Below, one piece after another: positions 1 through 8,998 of a DNA stretch of 64,000 nucleotides. The notes beneath the pieces were generated by a model, which made no database searches, was not told the origin of the DNA, and saw only the letters and a list, made by a program, of their open reading frames with translations. The stretch's first letter is position 1; the number at the start of each line of letters is the position of its first letter. The DNA comes from Aliiglaciecola sp. M165 (GTDB lineage: Bacteria > Pseudomonadota > Gammaproteobacteria > Enterobacterales > Alteromonadaceae), in assembly GCF_007197995.1 (NCBI RefSeq), contig NZ_VKKH01000009.1, positions 124,001 to 188,000 of the forward strand, read 5' to 3'. The position numbers and the translations under genes are program-made.

Positions 1-638
1 AACAGTTTCCTTTCTGGTGGTTGCCCCAATGCATCCAGCATCGCCCTATTCCCGATTGCGTACTGATAACCAGCTAAGAGATTAGTAATTGGGTCTATGT
101 AGAGCACAAAATAATCTAACGCACTTTTTCCAATCACAGGGCGCTCCTTAAAGGTCATTTTGACTTCGTGATAGACCTTCCCGCCATGCCCGGGCCAAGC
201 AAATTCTTTCACTTCAGATAAAACCACGCCTTCATCTTGGGTGATAAAGGGCAAGTTTATGAAATAATAAAAGAAGTACAACATCGCTGTGGGAGGGTTG
301 ACTTTATTCCAATTTCTAGACCAAACGTCTTCCCCATCATAAGCAATCTCCGCATCGCTTAAATACCAGTTCTGATGAACTTGTTTCGTCTGTTGATCAA
401 TGGATTCCCTTGCCACCCACCAGGCCAACTCATGTTTTGCATGGTAGTTATTGTGCATAATAGCGTCGAATGAAATAGCTGGAATAGACCGCCACTTGTC
501 AATGCCGCCATGAGCATCAACCATCGCCTCAATGACCGCTTTAGTTTGCGTATTGGCATAGTCTGTTGCTCCAGCAATGTGACTACACATTCCTGATATG
601 AATAATATTGAAATAGTTACAGTCTTTAAAATGTTCAA
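1..638 (-). CDS. Secreted protein, partial (DUF6503-like)
   Basis: An open reading frame runs off the left edge of the window, so the C-terminus is missing. The readable 212 or so residues begin with a hydrophobic signal-like stretch (LNILKTVTISILFISG) and continue into a soluble domain with the motif AHGGIDKWRSI near the N-terminus and several conserved Trp/Tyr. That motif resembles secreted DUF6503-type proteins; this is from memory and tentative. No ATG precedes the signal region, so I place the start at TTG 638, with GGA about nine bases upstream; TTG 653 is an alternative. A start at the internal ATG (codon 17) would destroy the signal peptide. It lies downstream of the LytTR regulator on the same strand and may be cotranscribed with it. 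Function unknown. Confidence 0.6.
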   Translation of the reverse strand, partial: MNILKTVTISILFISGMCSHIAGATDYANTQTKAVIEAMVDAHGGIDKWRSIPAISFDAIMHNNYHAKHELAWWVARESIDQQTKQVHQNWYLSDAEIAYDGEDVWSRNWNKVNPPTAMLYFFYYFINLPFITQDEGVVLSEVKEFAWPGHGGKVYHEVKMTFKERPVIGKSALDYFVLYIDPITNLLAGYQYAIGNRAMLDALGQPPERKL

Positions 639-750
639 AATAAAATCGTCCAATTGAATAGTAAATGACTAAGATTGATTTTATTTATCATTGAAAACCC
701 CTTGAAATAAAAGGGATTGGTGAATTTGGACGGGTTTTAGGGATATTTTG

Positions 751-1611
751 TCAGTTGACCAAGTAAGATTTAATATTCTTCACATTACTTCTTGCCAACG
801 ACACGTCAAAATCAAGATATGACATTTCTAAAAAGTGGTTATTTTTAACTTTTTTCAAGCCTTTTATGTGAGCCACATTAACGACAAAAGATTGATGAGA
901 GCGGTAAAATTCATTGGTATCCAATCTATCTAGCATTTTTTTCATGCTCGAACGAATCATTCTATTTTGAAGTTGTTCGTTTTCATTCAGATAATAAACC
1001 TCTAGATAATTGTCACTGGTTTTAAAACAAACAATTTGTTTTTTTCGGACTTTGAAACTATCAAATTGATTATCTGAAGGGAGTAATATCAGGTCATCTT
1101 GGTTAATGGTTGCAAGTTCTTGAGCGGGATTGGAGCGCTGCAAAATAAAAATAAGCCCCCAACTTAATAAGCCCCACAGCATATAAATGGCTAAGAACTG
1201 TGGCATCAGTTCGCTGAAATAGCGAACTGGAATATACATGTTGTTCCAGCCACTAATCGTAAAATGTAAAAATTGACTGTAAAGCCAGTTAGAAAAACTG
1301 ACCGAGCAAACCATTAAAAAAATCCACAATGACAACGTCAATGAATTGGCGCTGTATAGGTTAATATTAAGTTTTGAAAAGAGAGAGAAAACTGCGATTA
1401 AGGTAACACCTGACACCACACCATAGGTACTGAGCATCAAATGATAAGAGAATATAAATCCGTTGATGGTGATACCGAAGGGCTCTAAAAAATTCAGCAC
1501 AACAATGATGTAAATGGATACCGAAACCACAAACCAGCGATTTATGGTATTAACGCTAATGGGTTGCTGATTTTGCAAATCACACAGTCTCAAGCTGAAA
1601 TATTCTCGCAT
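751..1611 (-). CDS. Membrane-anchored LytTR-type transcriptional regulator
   Basis: About 286 residues. The N-terminal half has roughly four transmembrane helices (near 25-42, 50-78, 90-110 and 132-158). The C-terminal half (about 185-284) is a LytTR DNA-binding domain, shown by the stretch IVCFKTSDNYLEVYY, the SSMKKMLDRL helix and the signature FYRSHQSFVVN. There is no receiver domain, so it is likely a one-component regulator that senses something at or in the membrane. I prefer ATG 1611; the frame stays open to TTG 1626, and neither start has a clear ribosome binding site. LytTR proteins often act on a neighbouring gene or on their own promoter; the adjacent truncated secreted protein is one candidate, by inference only. 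Confidence 0.8.
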   Translation of the reverse strand: MREYFSLRLCDLQNQQPISVNTINRWFVVSVSIYIIVVLNFLEPFGITINGFIFSYHLMLSTYGVVSGVTLIAVFSLFSKLNINLYSANSLTLSLWIFLMVCSVSFSNWLYSQFLHFTISGWNNMYIPVRYFSELMPQFLAIYMLWGLLSWGLIFILQRSNPAQELATINQDDLILLPSDNQFDSFKVRKKQIVCFKTSDNYLEVYYLNENEQLQNRMIRSSMKKMLDRLDTNEFYRSHQSFVVNVAHIKGLKKVKNNHFLEMSYLDFDVSLARSNVKNIKSYLVN

Positions 1612-1715
1612 TTTATACAAAAACAAAAATTTTGTCAGAGGGCCTAACCAAAACTTAAACAGCGGAATTAAAAATGGCGGAGGTCCATTTACCGCGATTC
1701 ACTTGGCACAAATAA

Positions 1716-1936
1716 AAAGCCACCTTTCTAGGTCAATGCCAATCAGTTAAGAAATTCGTGGGGTTGATGAGGGAAAATAATACGCTTTTTACTTCCGTCT
1801 GAGGCATGGATGCCGAAGCCGAGCCCCCATGGACGGGTTTACGGCGTGAAGTAAAAAGTTTATTCATTCCCTCACTGAATAAATTACATCTGCGAATTGG
1901 TTTAACTGATCAGCATTAACCTTTCAAGGTGGCTTT
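1716..1936. repeat. Long imperfect palindromic intergenic element
   Basis: The left arm (from 1716) and the reverse complement of the right arm (from 1936) match over most of their lengths: AAAGCCACCTT at both ends, then AGGT.AATGC..ATCAGTTAA, AATTCG, TGAGGGAA and CTTTTTACTTC, with small indels between blocks. The centre (about 1797-1852) has its own short inverted repeats, including GGCATGGATGCC. It fills most of the gap between the stop of the dehydrogenase gene (1959) and the start of the LytTR gene (1611). It could act as a terminator for the former. Its size and nested structure look like a miniature inverted-repeat element or a structured RNA. Confidence 0.75.
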
Positions 1937-1958
1937 AAAAGTTCGGTGTTAACACGAC

Positions 1959-4064
1959 TCAATGCTTATGATGCTTATCTGGCAATGACTCGATGTAGAT
2001 CACCAGGTTGTCGATTTCCTGAGGTTTGAGGAAGCCTTCCCAAGGTGGCATCAATGGGCTTTTGCCCAGTGCTGGGCCGCCTTTTTCGATGACCAGCTTG
2101 ATGTCGTCGCTTGAGCGACTGTAGTGGAACAGTGGTGATGTGAGATCTGGCATTTCCACCCCAAGTAATTTGGAGTCAGGGCCTTTGCCATCACCGGTGA
2201 CACCGTGGCAGCGTCCACAGTTCACTGAGAACAATGCGGCGGTGGCGGCTTCGTCGTAGTCTTTAGGTGTATTGTCCTCTTCTTCAACTCTGAACACGTT
2301 TGCCTCGTCAATGTTTACCAACTGCAATACTTCACCAGAAGGCTCTGATGCAGCACCTAAGGTGGTAATCAGGATTTCACCGTTGTCCAGTTGTACCACT
2401 GAACTCACGCCTCGTTGTGCGTATTGGTTAGCCCGTGCAATAAGTTGTACCTCTTCAACACGATCTTTGTCTGAATCCATGACAAAGATTTTAGCTGAGT
2501 AGTTATCGGCAAAAATGTATTTGTTTTCCAAGCCTTCATACAAGGTAGAACGATTCACCACGCCGCCTATCACAGCGCGGTCATAAGCATTGTGCTCGTA
2601 GGTATACACTGGCCCTTGCTCAGGTAGATTTAATTCCTCCCAAGCCGGCACACCACTTTCGTTATAACCCTCGACAAAGGGGAATTGGTAGTGTTTGCCC
2701 TTTTCAATTTTGTTAATCTCCTCCCAGATGGTTGAGCCAATGTCGCCTAACCACATGTCGCCGGTTTGCTCATCAAAAGTAAAGCGGAAGGGATTTCTTA
2801 AACCCATTGCCCAGTATTCGTTGCGGATCTGGTCGTTGCCCACAAAGGGGTTGTCGCTTGGTACACGATAATTTTGCACTGTGCCAAATTCGAAAGGCTC
2901 GGGCGCCAGCCCTGCTTGTGAATTGATGTCTACGTCGAGGCGTAAAATGCCTGCTCTAAGAATTTTGTCTGATGTACCTGCTTCGGGAACACGTACCCCC
3001 TCTCCAATACCAAAGTACAGGTAACCATCAGGTCCAAATTCCAGCGAACCACCATTGTGAAAACCAGACGCCTCGCGTTTCAATTCCATCAGAATAGTTT
3101 CCGACGCATTGCGCGTATTGAGCAGTTCAGAAGATAAATCAAAGCGCGATAAGCGATTATATTGGAAGCCTTCAGGTCGGGTGTCGGTGTAGTACATAAA
3201 GGCATAAGGCTGATTAGCAAAATCTGGGTGGAAAGCCCAGCCTACGGCGCCATTTTCTACTTCCACTTCGCCCATCAATTCACTCACATCAACAACGAGT
3301 TCACGATCAGATGGGTCGCTTAACGACACTTTATAAACCTTTCCTCCACGCTCTAACACATACAAATTTTCTGTATCGTTCGGCGCTTGTTTGACTAACA
3401 CCGGCTGCGCAAATACTTGCCCAGGCAAACGGTTTTTAAAGCCCCAATCGGTGTCTCCCACAGGATTAAACCAAATTCTCACTTGAGTGATCACATTGGC
3501 TACATCACGGTTGGCCGTAAAGGCTTTGCCCATAATCAAAGGCACTAAAAAGTACACCAGCGCCAGCACACCAGAAATACTCACCATGCGCTTTAAAACG
3601 CTGCCAATCATGCCAAACAACGAACCAAAGAAGGCATCATTTTTGGTGAACGTATTAATGATAGGAAAGGCTATAAAATAGAATAGCGTAGAGAACAAAC
3701 CAATACCTGCAACAAATTGCGGGTCGTAGTTGATGGTGGTTGCAATGAATAAATATAAAGAAGCCGTGGTATAGGCAAACAAATAATAGACATATTCAGA
3801 AGCAAAGCGTGTGGTGCTCGCAAAGCCATCGTCCTTTTTACGCCATTGAGCAAAACCGATCTGCAGTAAATAAGTGGTCAGGAATATTTTCACTACTGAC
3901 CACATGTCAGATTGACTGACATGTACATCTGGCAGGTGCAATACTGCCTTAGGAATGATATTTACACTGCGGGTTAAATGATAACTGGCAATCACCGCCA
4001 ACAAGATTAAAAAAAGTTGAACTAAAGCAATTACGATATTTCTAGTAGTGTTGTGACCACTCAC
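1959..4064 (-). CDS. Membrane-anchored PQQ-type sugar/aldose dehydrogenase with cytochrome c domain
   Basis: A three-part protein of 701 residues. Residues about 10-205 hold five or so transmembrane helices. Residues about 225-585 form a glucose/sorbosone dehydrogenase beta-propeller, with GFHNGGSLEFGPDGYLYFGIGEG-like sequence and the ENEYWAMGLRNPFRFTFD-like region typical of soluble PQQ aldose dehydrogenases. The end is a class I cytochrome c: CGRCH at 616-620 and a likely axial Met672 in SPLMPPW. This suggests periplasmic oxidation of an aldose or alcohol with electrons passed through heme to the respiratory chain; the substrate is unknown. The frame is open to 4199, but GTG 4064 has AAGGA six bases upstream and leaves a clean divergent gap to the receptor gene, so I choose it. 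No pqq biosynthesis genes are in the window. Confidence 0.85.
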   Translation of the reverse strand: MSGHNTTRNIVIALVQLFLILLAVIASYHLTRSVNIIPKAVLHLPDVHVSQSDMWSVVKIFLTTYLLQIGFAQWRKKDDGFASTTRFASEYVYYLFAYTTASLYLFIATTINYDPQFVAGIGLFSTLFYFIAFPIINTFTKNDAFFGSLFGMIGSVLKRMVSISGVLALVYFLVPLIMGKAFTANRDVANVITQVRIWFNPVGDTDWGFKNRLPGQVFAQPVLVKQAPNDTENLYVLERGGKVYKVSLSDPSDRELVVDVSELMGEVEVENGAVGWAFHPDFANQPYAFMYYTDTRPEGFQYNRLSRFDLSSELLNTRNASETILMELKREASGFHNGGSLEFGPDGYLYFGIGEGVRVPEAGTSDKILRAGILRLDVDINSQAGLAPEPFEFGTVQNYRVPSDNPFVGNDQIRNEYWAMGLRNPFRFTFDEQTGDMWLGDIGSTIWEEINKIEKGKHYQFPFVEGYNESGVPAWEELNLPEQGPVYTYEHNAYDRAVIGGVVNRSTLYEGLENKYIFADNYSAKIFVMDSDKDRVEEVQLIARANQYAQRGVSSVVQLDNGEILITTLGAASEPSGEVLQLVNIDEANVFRVEEEDNTPKDYDEAATAALFSVNCGRCHGVTGDGKGPDSKLLGVEMPDLTSPLFHYSRSSDDIKLVIEKGGPALGKSPLMPPWEGFLKPQEIDNLVIYIESLPDKHHKH

Positions 4065-4210
4065 GACAGATCCTTTTTTGCAATTCAATGGTAAAGAATT
4101 GTTTAAATTCAGCCAAATAGATGGAATTTGAAAATCAGTTCTGTATATTGCCAGCTCCTCGTCAGTTAAGACAAGAAAATTCGTTATCAATAATCTCAAA
4201 GGATAATTCG

Positions 4211-6061
4211 GTGAAGTTAAAATTAGTCGCCTGCAGTTTATTCATTTTATCAGCAAGTTCCTCTGCACTAGCACAACAAGACATAGAGAGCATGACCGTG
4301 GTCGGAAGCCGTTTGGATTCTCTATCCAGCGCCTCAACTAGCGTGTTAACCCGTCAACAAATCGAGCAGTATGCGCCGACCAATACGGTGGAATTGCTAC
4401 GCCGAATTCCTCACCTTCAAGTGGCCGAAAACGGGCAAGCTGGCGGTTTGTCATTTGTCTCCATCCGCGGTGGTGAGACGAACTTCACGCTTATTATGAT
4501 TGACGGGATCACCGTTAACGACCCGACTAATAGTAGAGGTGGTGGTTTCGACTTCAATCAGCTTTCACCTTCGTCCATTGAACGCGTGGAAGTCTATCGT
4601 GGCGGCATCAGTGCCATATACGGCGGTGAAGCAATAAGCGGTGCAATCAATTTTGTTACACGAGAAGCTGGTCCAAATTCACTTAATGTCGCCTTGGGCA
4701 ATCAACAGCAGGCGCAAGCTTCATTGACTCTATCTCGACAAATTAATGCCAGCAACAGCATTTTGTTTAACGGGTCTACACAAACCCGAGAAGTCTCTGA
4801 GTTTGCTCAGCACGACAACAAGCAATTGCTTTTAAAATTTCAGCATCGCAATACTAACCGCGAACATACTGTTGTGGCTTCATTTAGTGAGCAAGATAAT
4901 GTTGGCTTTGCTGAAGACTCTGGTGGTGACTTATTTGCTATGCCACAGATAGCTGAAACCCGCGACAGCGAACAATGGATTGTTGGGTTAAATAACCTGT
5001 TCAGACTATCTGAAACCCTTACTCTCAATGCCAACTTTTCGTGGGTGCAGCATCAAGAGTTTGCAAATAATCCAGGGATCTTTCCTGGCGTTTTATCTGG
5101 TGTACCTGCCAGTGAAATTGAAACCAACTATAAAAAATCTGAAGTTGAAGCCTTTGTCACTTGGCAGGCAGCCGACAATTGGGATCTGTTAGTTGGCGCT
5201 AATAGTAAAAACGCCAATGGTAACAATAAAGGCTTTGTAGATTTTGGCGCGCAAGTGCCTGTAGATTTTGACTTGTCATTAGATGCTAATAGCGCTTTTA
5301 TCCAAAGCAGCAGTCAACATGGCAATTTAACCTTAGATATTGGCCTGAGGTTTGATTCTCCAGACGATTTCGACAATGAATTTTCGAGTCGTGTAAGCCT
5401 GGCCTACGCTTTTTCGGATAATCTTCGCGCCTTTGCTGTAGTGAATGAAGGGTATAAACTGCCTAGCTTCTTTGCTCTGGCCCATCCGCTTGTTGGGAAC
5501 CCTGACCTAAAACCAGAGCGCAGTGACAATCACGAAGTTGGTGTATTGTTTGATTTTGCTGAAAAAGCACAAATATCAATCACTTATTTTGACAACGAAT
5601 TTACCGATTTGGTTGATTTTGACGCCGAGACCTTCACCTCGGTTAACCGCAGTTCGGTAGACACTCAAGGCGTGGAATTTGATTTACGCATGCCTATCAC
5701 GTCTTGGTTTGACATGTCAGTCGATGTGGCCTATACCGACGTCGATGCAAACGAAGAAGGTGTTACGCTGCGCAGACGTCCCAACTGGTCGGGTTCAATC
5801 GCGGCAGATTTCTCATGGCAAGACTATGAATTAAATAGTTATTTAACATTTAATGACGCTTTTTATGATAGCTCAATAGCCACGGGACTAGTTAAATTAG
5901 GCGGCTCAGGTATTCTTGGGTTTTCCGCTAATTGGTTTTACAGCGACGCTTTACGACTTCACCTGACTGTAGACAACGCGCTAGGTAAAACCTACCAGGA
6001 GTCAGTCGGCTTCGTGATAGATGATTCGAGTGTACGCGCTGGATTACAATATAGTTTCTAA
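4211..6061 (+). CDS. TonB-dependent outer membrane receptor
   Basis: 616 residues. A 21-residue signal peptide ends in SSALA, then a TonB box (IESMTVVG, 25-32), a plug domain with SIRGGETNFTLIMIDGI and VEVYRGGISAIYGG, and a beta-barrel ending in the outer-membrane signature GLQYSF with terminal Phe. It is short for the family and resembles vitamin B12/siderophore-type (BtuB/CirA) receptors rather than the long SusC-like type. The open frame begins upstream at 4121, but GTG 4211 is preceded by AAAGGA at seven bases and begins a proper signal peptide. It is divergent from the dehydrogenase gene with a 146-bp gap that must hold both promoters. The ligand is unknown; PQQ is a testable guess from the context. 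Transcription ends at the terminator at 6081. Confidence 0.88.
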   Translation: MKLKLVACSLFILSASSSALAQQDIESMTVVGSRLDSLSSASTSVLTRQQIEQYAPTNTVELLRRIPHLQVAENGQAGGLSFVSIRGGETNFTLIMIDGITVNDPTNSRGGGFDFNQLSPSSIERVEVYRGGISAIYGGEAISGAINFVTREAGPNSLNVALGNQQQAQASLTLSRQINASNSILFNGSTQTREVSEFAQHDNKQLLLKFQHRNTNREHTVVASFSEQDNVGFAEDSGGDLFAMPQIAETRDSEQWIVGLNNLFRLSETLTLNANFSWVQHQEFANNPGIFPGVLSGVPASEIETNYKKSEVEAFVTWQAADNWDLLVGANSKNANGNNKGFVDFGAQVPVDFDLSLDANSAFIQSSSQHGNLTLDIGLRFDSPDDFDNEFSSRVSLAYAFSDNLRAFAVVNEGYKLPSFFALAHPLVGNPDLKPERSDNHEVGVLFDFAEKAQISITYFDNEFTDLVDFDAETFTSVNRSSVDTQGVEFDLRMPITSWFDMSVDVAYTDVDANEEGVTLRRRPNWSGSIAADFSWQDYELNSYLTFNDAFYDSSIATGLVKLGGSGILGFSANWFYSDALRLHLTVDNALGKTYQESVGFVIDDSSVRAGLQYSF

Positions 6062-6080
6062 GTAAACCAACAAGATGAAC

Positions 6081-6110
6081 AAAGCCACCTGCAAACAAGG
6101 TGGCTTTTTT
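6081..6110 (+). terminator. Rho-independent terminator of the receptor gene
   Basis: The ten-base arm AAAGCCACCT (6081-6090) pairs perfectly with AGGTGGCTTT (6098-6107), followed by a T run. The stem has the same sequence as the outer ends of the palindrome at 1716-1936. Confidence 0.9.
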
Positions 6111-6125
6111 ATTGGTGTTGTTTGT

Positions 6126-6689
6126 TCAGTGCTGCTTAATCTGTGCAATCAGCGATTTAAATTGCGGATGTTGATAATCCTCAAGCCATTCAAACACGAG
6201 AGATTCGGTGGTGACCAGGGTGCATTGTGCAGCTAACAATCGATGTTTAGCGATGTCGCGATCTTGCTCATAGCGCGATGCACAGGCATCCCATACTACT
6301 ACGCTGTTGTAACCTGCCCGCTTAGCATCCAAGGCTGTTTGCAACAAACAAACATGGGCTTCACAACCAAATAATATCAAGTCGCTGCGCTGTTGTGATC
6401 GTTGCAAATTATTGAGGTGACTGCTCAATGGGCTGTGGCCAAAAGCGGAAAAGGTTGTTTTAACGAAGGTGTCGCTTGCAAATTCGCTCAGCGGCGCAAC
6501 CGTATTGCCTAACCCTTGAGGATTTTGTTCTACGGCTGTTATGGGTATTCCTAAACGCTGGCCAGCAGTGAGTAAGGTCAAACACTTTTTTAACATCGCC
6601 TCGGCACCATCAAGCGCCGTATACAGGCTGCTTTGCACATCAACCATTAATATTTGCGAAGATTTTGTACGGATCGGTTTCTGTGACAT
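6126..6689 (-). CDS. Isochorismatase-family cysteine hydrolase
   Basis: 187 residues, normal for the family. The catalytic triad is visible: Asp17 in VDVQ, Lys77 in FVKTTFSAF and Cys109 in LFGCEAHVC. Relatives hydrolyse amides, ureas or isochorismate (nicotinamidase, YcaC and similar); the sequence closest in style is the YcaC-like group, whose physiological substrate is mostly unknown. It is the last gene of a minus-strand cluster, 11 bases downstream of the molybdopterin oxidoreductase, so cotranscription is very likely. The position suggests hydrolysis of an amide or carbamate-like compound linked to that pathway, but this is inference only. Confidence 0.85.
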   Translation of the reverse strand: MSQKPIRTKSSQILMVDVQSSLYTALDGAEAMLKKCLTLLTAGQRLGIPITAVEQNPQGLGNTVAPLSEFASDTFVKTTFSAFGHSPLSSHLNNLQRSQQRSDLILFGCEAHVCLLQTALDAKRAGYNSVVVWDACASRYEQDRDIAKHRLLAAQCTLVTTESLVFEWLEDYQHPQFKSLIAQIKQH

Positions 6690-6700
6690 GAAAAGCCCGT

Positions 6701-8998
6701 TTATGCTGATGGTCGCAAGGAGATAATTATCGATTTATACGCCGGCGTATTGCTTTTGTCAGCGACATTGTTGAGCATGATCAAGTTGTTTGTTTCGGGA
6801 TAATAGGCTGCTGCGCAGCCCTGCGGAATATCATAAGCCACGACTTGAAAGCCCGAGACGCTGCGGGTTGCTTTAGCGTGCGCTTTTTCGTGGCTGTGAA
6901 TATCGACCCGCTGTCCAGCTTGCAAACCAAAGCGCGCGATGTCCGCTTCGTTTAAAAATATTACATCTCGGCCACCATAGATCCCACGATAGCGATCATC
7001 GTCTGCGTACACTGTGGTATTAAACTGATCATGACTGCGGATGGTCATTAACAGTAATTGATCGTCAGCCAATGCCACGGTTTGATCAGATTGCACCACA
7101 AAATTAGCTTTGTGAGTGGCGGTGTTAAATAGCCGTTGATCGCGAACCGGGTTCGGCAATACAAATTCACCATATTCGTCAATTTTATGGTTAAAATCGT
7201 CGAAACCTGGGATAACTTGTGCAATTTCGTCACGAATGAGCGAATAATCAGCCATTAGTGCTAACCAATTAACACGCACTTTTTTTCGCGGTATTGGCGT
7301 AAATACTTGCTCGGCAAGCTCGCACACGATCGCCACTTCACTCTTGAGTAAATAAGATGCTGGCGGGATCTTACCGTGGGAGGTTTGTACCACGCCCATA
7401 GAATTTTCAACCGTTATAGTTTGAATACCACTGGCTTGTTTGTCGATTTCTGTTCGTCCCAGTGCAGGCAAAATTAGTGCGGCTTTGCCAGTGTGTAGAT
7501 GCGAGCGGTTGAGCTTGGTCGAGACCTGAACGGTCAAGTCACAATTTGCTAAGGCTTGCTCAGTTAAAACGTGATCAGGTGTGGCTCGGAAAAAGTTTCC
7601 GCCCATGGCAAAGAGTACTTTAACTTGGTTTTGAAGCATGGCGTGAATACACTCCACGGTGTCTACACCATGGGCTCTTGGTGGTTCAAAACGATAACGC
7701 ATGGCCAACGTGTTCAACAAGGAATCGCTAGGTTTTTCCCAGATACCCATGGTTCTGTCGCCTTGCACGTTGCTGTGACCTCGCACAGGACACACGCCTG
7801 CACCGGGTTTTCCGAGATTTCCTTGTAGCATTAAAAAGTTAGTGATCAATTGAATATTTGCCACAGCGTTTTTATGCTGGGTCATGCCCATTGCCCAACA
7901 ACAAATGCTACGTTTTGAGTTTATCGCAATCTCAGCGGCCGCATTAATGTCTTGCTGATTGACGCCACTGTCTCGTTCAATATCCGGCCAATTGACTGCT
8001 AAAATATCTTGCTTAAACTCTTCAAAACCGTGGCAATATTGCTGAATAAAATCGTGATCCAATACGTTATTAGTTTGCTCATCCCGCTCAATCAGGACCT
8101 TGCATAAGCCTTTTAGCAACGCCATATCGCCATTAATTTTCACTGGTAAATGTAAGTCGCGTAAAGCGGTACCGCCGCCTAGTACACCTTCAACTTCTTG
8201 GGGATTTTTAAAGCGCTTGAGTCCCGTTTCGTCAAGTGGATTGATCGACACGATTTTAGCACCCCGTCGCTTGGCAGCCTGCAAAGAGCTGAGCATTCTT
8301 GGGTGGTTTGAACCAGGATTTTGGCCAAAAATAAAGATGGCTTCTGCGTGTTCTAAGTCTGCCAACGAAACCGTACCTTTGCCAACACCTATGGTTTCGT
8401 TAAGCGCGACACCACTTGACTCGTGGCACATATTGGAACAATCAGGCAGGTTATTAGTCCCATACAAGCGCACAAACAGTTGATACACAAAGGCAGCCTC
8501 ATTGCTGGTTCTTCCTGAGGTATAAAACGCAGCCTGATCAGGGCTCTCTAGGTGATTAAGGTGTCGTGCAATGGTGTCATAAGCACGTTCCCAGGAAATC
8601 GCCTGATAATGGCTTTCACCTGGTGGACGATACATGGGTTCTGCGAGCCGCCCCTGTTGATTCAACCATTTGTCGGAAGCTAATTTTAAATCCTCTATGC
8701 TGTGTTCACGAAAGAACCGAGCAGTCACTCGTTTCAGAGTGGCTTCATCGGCCACTGCTTTAGCGCCATTTTCGCAGAACTCAAAAGTAGAACGTTTATC
8801 TAATGGGTCTGGCCAAGCACAGCCTGGGCAATCAAAGCCTTCGATTTGGTTTAATTGGCTAAGCAGTTTGGTGCCCTTAATTGGCCCAACCTGGGCACTA
8901 ATATTTTTATAAGCTGAGACAACAGCTGGCACGCCTGCTGCCCACTCTTTAGGCTCAAGCACTTTAATCGTTTTGACAATTTTTTTGTCGGCACTCAT
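6701..8998 (-). CDS. FdhF/YdeP-family molybdopterin oxidoreductase
   Basis: 765 residues, typical of the YdeP branch of the formate dehydrogenase alpha/DMSO reductase superfamily. Near the N-terminus it has the YdeP signature CPGCAWPDP (Cys57, Cys60) in place of the usual four-cysteine [4Fe-4S] motif, and Cys191 in NMCHESSG at the position where formate dehydrogenases carry Cys or Sec. Later motifs include IFGQNPGSNHPRM, CWAMGMTQHKNAVA and GKPGAGVCPVRGHSNVQG, all bis-MGD contacts in this family. E. coli YdeP is linked to acid resistance, but the reaction is not established. It overlaps fdhD by four bases (ATGA), consistent with dependence on FdhD for cofactor sulfuration. Cytoplasmic; no Tat signal is seen. 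Confidence 0.9.
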   Translation of the reverse strand: MSADKKIVKTIKVLEPKEWAAGVPAVVSAYKNISAQVGPIKGTKLLSQLNQIEGFDCPGCAWPDPLDKRSTFEFCENGAKAVADEATLKRVTARFFREHSIEDLKLASDKWLNQQGRLAEPMYRPPGESHYQAISWERAYDTIARHLNHLESPDQAAFYTSGRTSNEAAFVYQLFVRLYGTNNLPDCSNMCHESSGVALNETIGVGKGTVSLADLEHAEAIFIFGQNPGSNHPRMLSSLQAAKRRGAKIVSINPLDETGLKRFKNPQEVEGVLGGGTALRDLHLPVKINGDMALLKGLCKVLIERDEQTNNVLDHDFIQQYCHGFEEFKQDILAVNWPDIERDSGVNQQDINAAAEIAINSKRSICCWAMGMTQHKNAVANIQLITNFLMLQGNLGKPGAGVCPVRGHSNVQGDRTMGIWEKPSDSLLNTLAMRYRFEPPRAHGVDTVECIHAMLQNQVKVLFAMGGNFFRATPDHVLTEQALANCDLTVQVSTKLNRSHLHTGKAALILPALGRTEIDKQASGIQTITVENSMGVVQTSHGKIPPASYLLKSEVAIVCELAEQVFTPIPRKKVRVNWLALMADYSLIRDEIAQVIPGFDDFNHKIDEYGEFVLPNPVRDQRLFNTATHKANFVVQSDQTVALADDQLLLMTIRSHDQFNTTVYADDDRYRGIYGGRDVIFLNEADIARFGLQAGQRVDIHSHEKAHAKATRSVSGFQVVAYDIPQGCAAAYYPETNNLIMLNNVADKSNTPAYKSIIISLRPSA

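Noticed and set aside
4065-4199. Longer N-terminus of the dehydrogenase overlapping the receptor start
   Set aside because: GTG 4064 has a good ribosome binding site, and the extension has no conserved features and would leave no promoter space.
8100-8483. 127-codon open frame on the plus strand
   Set aside because: Antisense to the conserved YdeP-like oxidoreductase and without any recognisable domain.
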